Of a stretch of 64,000 bases of DNA, positions 63,048 through 64,000 are shown piece by piece (the stretch's first letter is position 1; each line of letters starts with the position of its first letter). The DNA lies in contig NZ_AJLJ01000076.1 in the NCBI RefSeq assembly GCF_000317245.1, forward strand, positions 1 to 64,000, written 5' to 3'. The notes beneath the pieces are model-generated. The model was not told the DNA's origin, did not search any database, and worked only from the letters and a program-made list of their open reading frames with translations. The stretch is from Fischerella muscicola SAG 1427-1 = PCC 73103. GTDB taxonomy: Bacteria > Cyanobacteriota > Cyanobacteriia > Cyanobacteriales > Nostocaceae. Both the position numbers and the translations under genes were made by a program.

Positions 63048-64000
63048 TTAATGATGATTGACTAATAATAAATTTTTTTCTATGCATTTGATTGTTGCGG
63101 AAGTAACATTGCTAGCATTATTGAGACAATCTAGTAAAACCTTGTTAGCGTTCCAATATTCCTGTAATTTTTGTAAGTCATTTTCATCAAACTGCCAATC
63201 ATGACCTATTTGGCGATCGCGAATGATTAAATTTCGTAGTTTACCAGTCCAGGTTTCTCCATTTTCTTGCCACCACCCTTTCAAAGCTATTCTACTTTCT
63301 TGGGGTGATGGAAGTTCTCCGTGTAAATTTTGCAGCGACTGCTCTAGCTCAGAACGAGCTTGTAGTAAGTGATGTAAATCGAGAGCAACTGTGATCGCAG
63401 ATAAGCGCTGACTGAAAAGATCAGTAGTCATCCTTAAGCTAACAGTCAACGCATGTACTAATGCCATATCTAAAGCTAAATCAACAGCTAATTTTCCTGC
63501 CAATCTACTATCTAGAGATAAAGCCAAAGTTTGATTATAAGCAAGAGAATAATCCGGAGGTAGAGCCAATGTAAAATAAAAAGCACGCACACTAGCCGGA
63601 TAATAAGATACCTTCATACTAGAAGTTTTTTCACCTAACCAAATCATAAATTTTTGCAATTTATAATTTGAGATTATCAAATTATCTATTTGTTGTTTCA
63701 TTAATAACAATAATTCATCCGCAGGCTGCATCATTTCCGCAGCTAATAAAAAAACTTCTCGCCAATGTTTTTCTCCAACATGAGTGACAAATTTTTGCAG
63801 ATTTTGGGAATTTTCAACAGTAACTATTTCTCTCGCCGTTAAATATTCTTGAAATGTTAAATGCGAAAAAGAATAAATACCCCGTCCTTGTTCGAGTAAT
63901 AAACCGTGCTGTGCTTCAATAGCTTGCAATACAGCAGTACTATTAATTTCCAATGCTTCTCTATCTGTGAGTGCATGTGGAAGTTGATGTAGATACTCGG
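63048..64000 (-). CDS. NACHT-type NTPase, C-terminal part (runs off the edge)
   Basis: The frame is open from the right edge (EYLHQLPHALTDREALEI...) to TAA at 63048, so this is only the C-terminal ~317 residues. HGLLLEQGRGIYSFSHLTFQEYLTAREIV is the hallmark winged-helix end of bacterial NACHT NTPases (shown here as two parts: HGLLLEQGRGIYSF and SHLTFQEYLTAR), followed by a helical C-terminal sensor-like region. No Walker motifs are in this part; they should lie beyond the window. Such proteins act in signalling and in anti-phage defence (bNACHT). The effector domain at the other end cannot be seen. Confidence 0.83.
   Translation of the reverse strand, partial: EYLHQLPHALTDREALEINSTAVLQAIEAQHGLLLEQGRGIYSFSHLTFQEYLTAREIVTVENSQNLQKFVTHVGEKHWREVFLLAAEMMQPADELLLLMKQQIDNLIISNYKLQKFMIWLGEKTSSMKVSYYPASVRAFYFTLALPPDYSLAYNQTLALSLDSRLAGKLAVDLALDMALVHALTVSLRMTTDLFSQRLSAITVALDLHHLLQARSELEQSLQNLHGELPSPQESRIALKGWWQENGETWTGKLRNLIIRDRQIGHDWQFDENDLQKLQEYWNANKVLLDCLNNASNVTSATIKCIEKNLLLVNHH

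Noticed and set aside
1..64000. tRNA, rRNA, tmRNA or RNase P genes
   Set aside because: No cloverleaf T-arm (GGTTCGAATCC-type) with CCA-compatible context and no rRNA-like conserved blocks were seen on either strand by eye; a tRNAscan run would be decisive.

Overview
The window comes from a filamentous, probably heterocyst-forming cyanobacterium of the Nostocales. Seen directly: a form-I Rubisco cluster (rbcL-rbcX-rbcS, then a Rubisco activase with an SSU-like tail), phycobilisome gene apcF, magnesium chelatase chlI, NDH-1 subunit ndhD, CP12, the glutamine synthetase/inactivating-factor pair glnA-gifA, and a secreted RGSGR protein that fits the heterocyst-pattern regulator PatX. GCGATCGC (HIP1) octamers are scattered throughout, and intergenic DNA is full of the short dispersed and heptameric repeats typical of Nostoc-like genomes.

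Layout. 1-10.5 kb: RidA, an unknown 45-aa ORF, a six-helix membrane protein, a Tyr/Arg/His-rich secreted protein, a phytol-kinase-like protein, YidD, a TPR lytic transglycosylase, a VOC protein, a ZIP metal transporter and an FAD oxidoreductase. 10.5-15.8 kb: nitrogen and light-harvesting block patX, methyltransferase, gifA and glnA (convergent, each with an exact GTA-N8-TAC NtcA site), apcF. 15.9-20 kb: accessory island with a small ORF and a Z1-domain ATPase whose 3' end is cut by a 1,272-bp IS4-type element (19-bp ends, 7-bp target duplication), itself carrying a nonsense-mutated transposase. 20-26 kb: tlyA, cp12, a GTPase, a Cache histidine kinase. 26-28.4 kb: orphan C5-cytosine methyltransferase and a VapBC-like pair. 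28.5-31.7 kb: divergent Mn/Zn ABC transporter. 31.8-36.7 kb: RRM protein, chlI, small ORFs, and a GH31 alpha-glucosidase pseudogene interrupted by a 440-bp inverted-repeat element with 9-bp target duplications. 36.8-45.7 kb: RCK channel, M48 peptidase, VanY-type carboxypeptidase, ndhD, EF-G paralogue. 45.8-48 kb: xisH-xisI and two unknown ORFs. 48-56 kb: pflB and the Rubisco cluster. 56-64 kb: TPR protein, ruvB, hisF, transglutaminase-like, baeRF-like and DUF1361 proteins, and the C-terminal part of a NACHT-type protein running off the right edge.

How the genes work together. NtcA probably activates glnA and represses gifA, so nitrogen status sets both the amount and the inhibition of glutamine synthetase; PatX would connect the same nitrogen response to cell patterning. 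RbcL/RbcX/RbcS, Rca and CP12 serve the Calvin cycle. The accessory genes (Z1, methyltransferase, VapBC, XisHI, Rpn-type nuclease, NACHT) look like scattered defence or mobile-DNA cargo. Mobile DNA activity is well recorded here: two insertions can be undone on paper to restore the interrupted reading frame (in the GH31 case one internal stop remains). No tRNA, rRNA or CRISPR array was seen.
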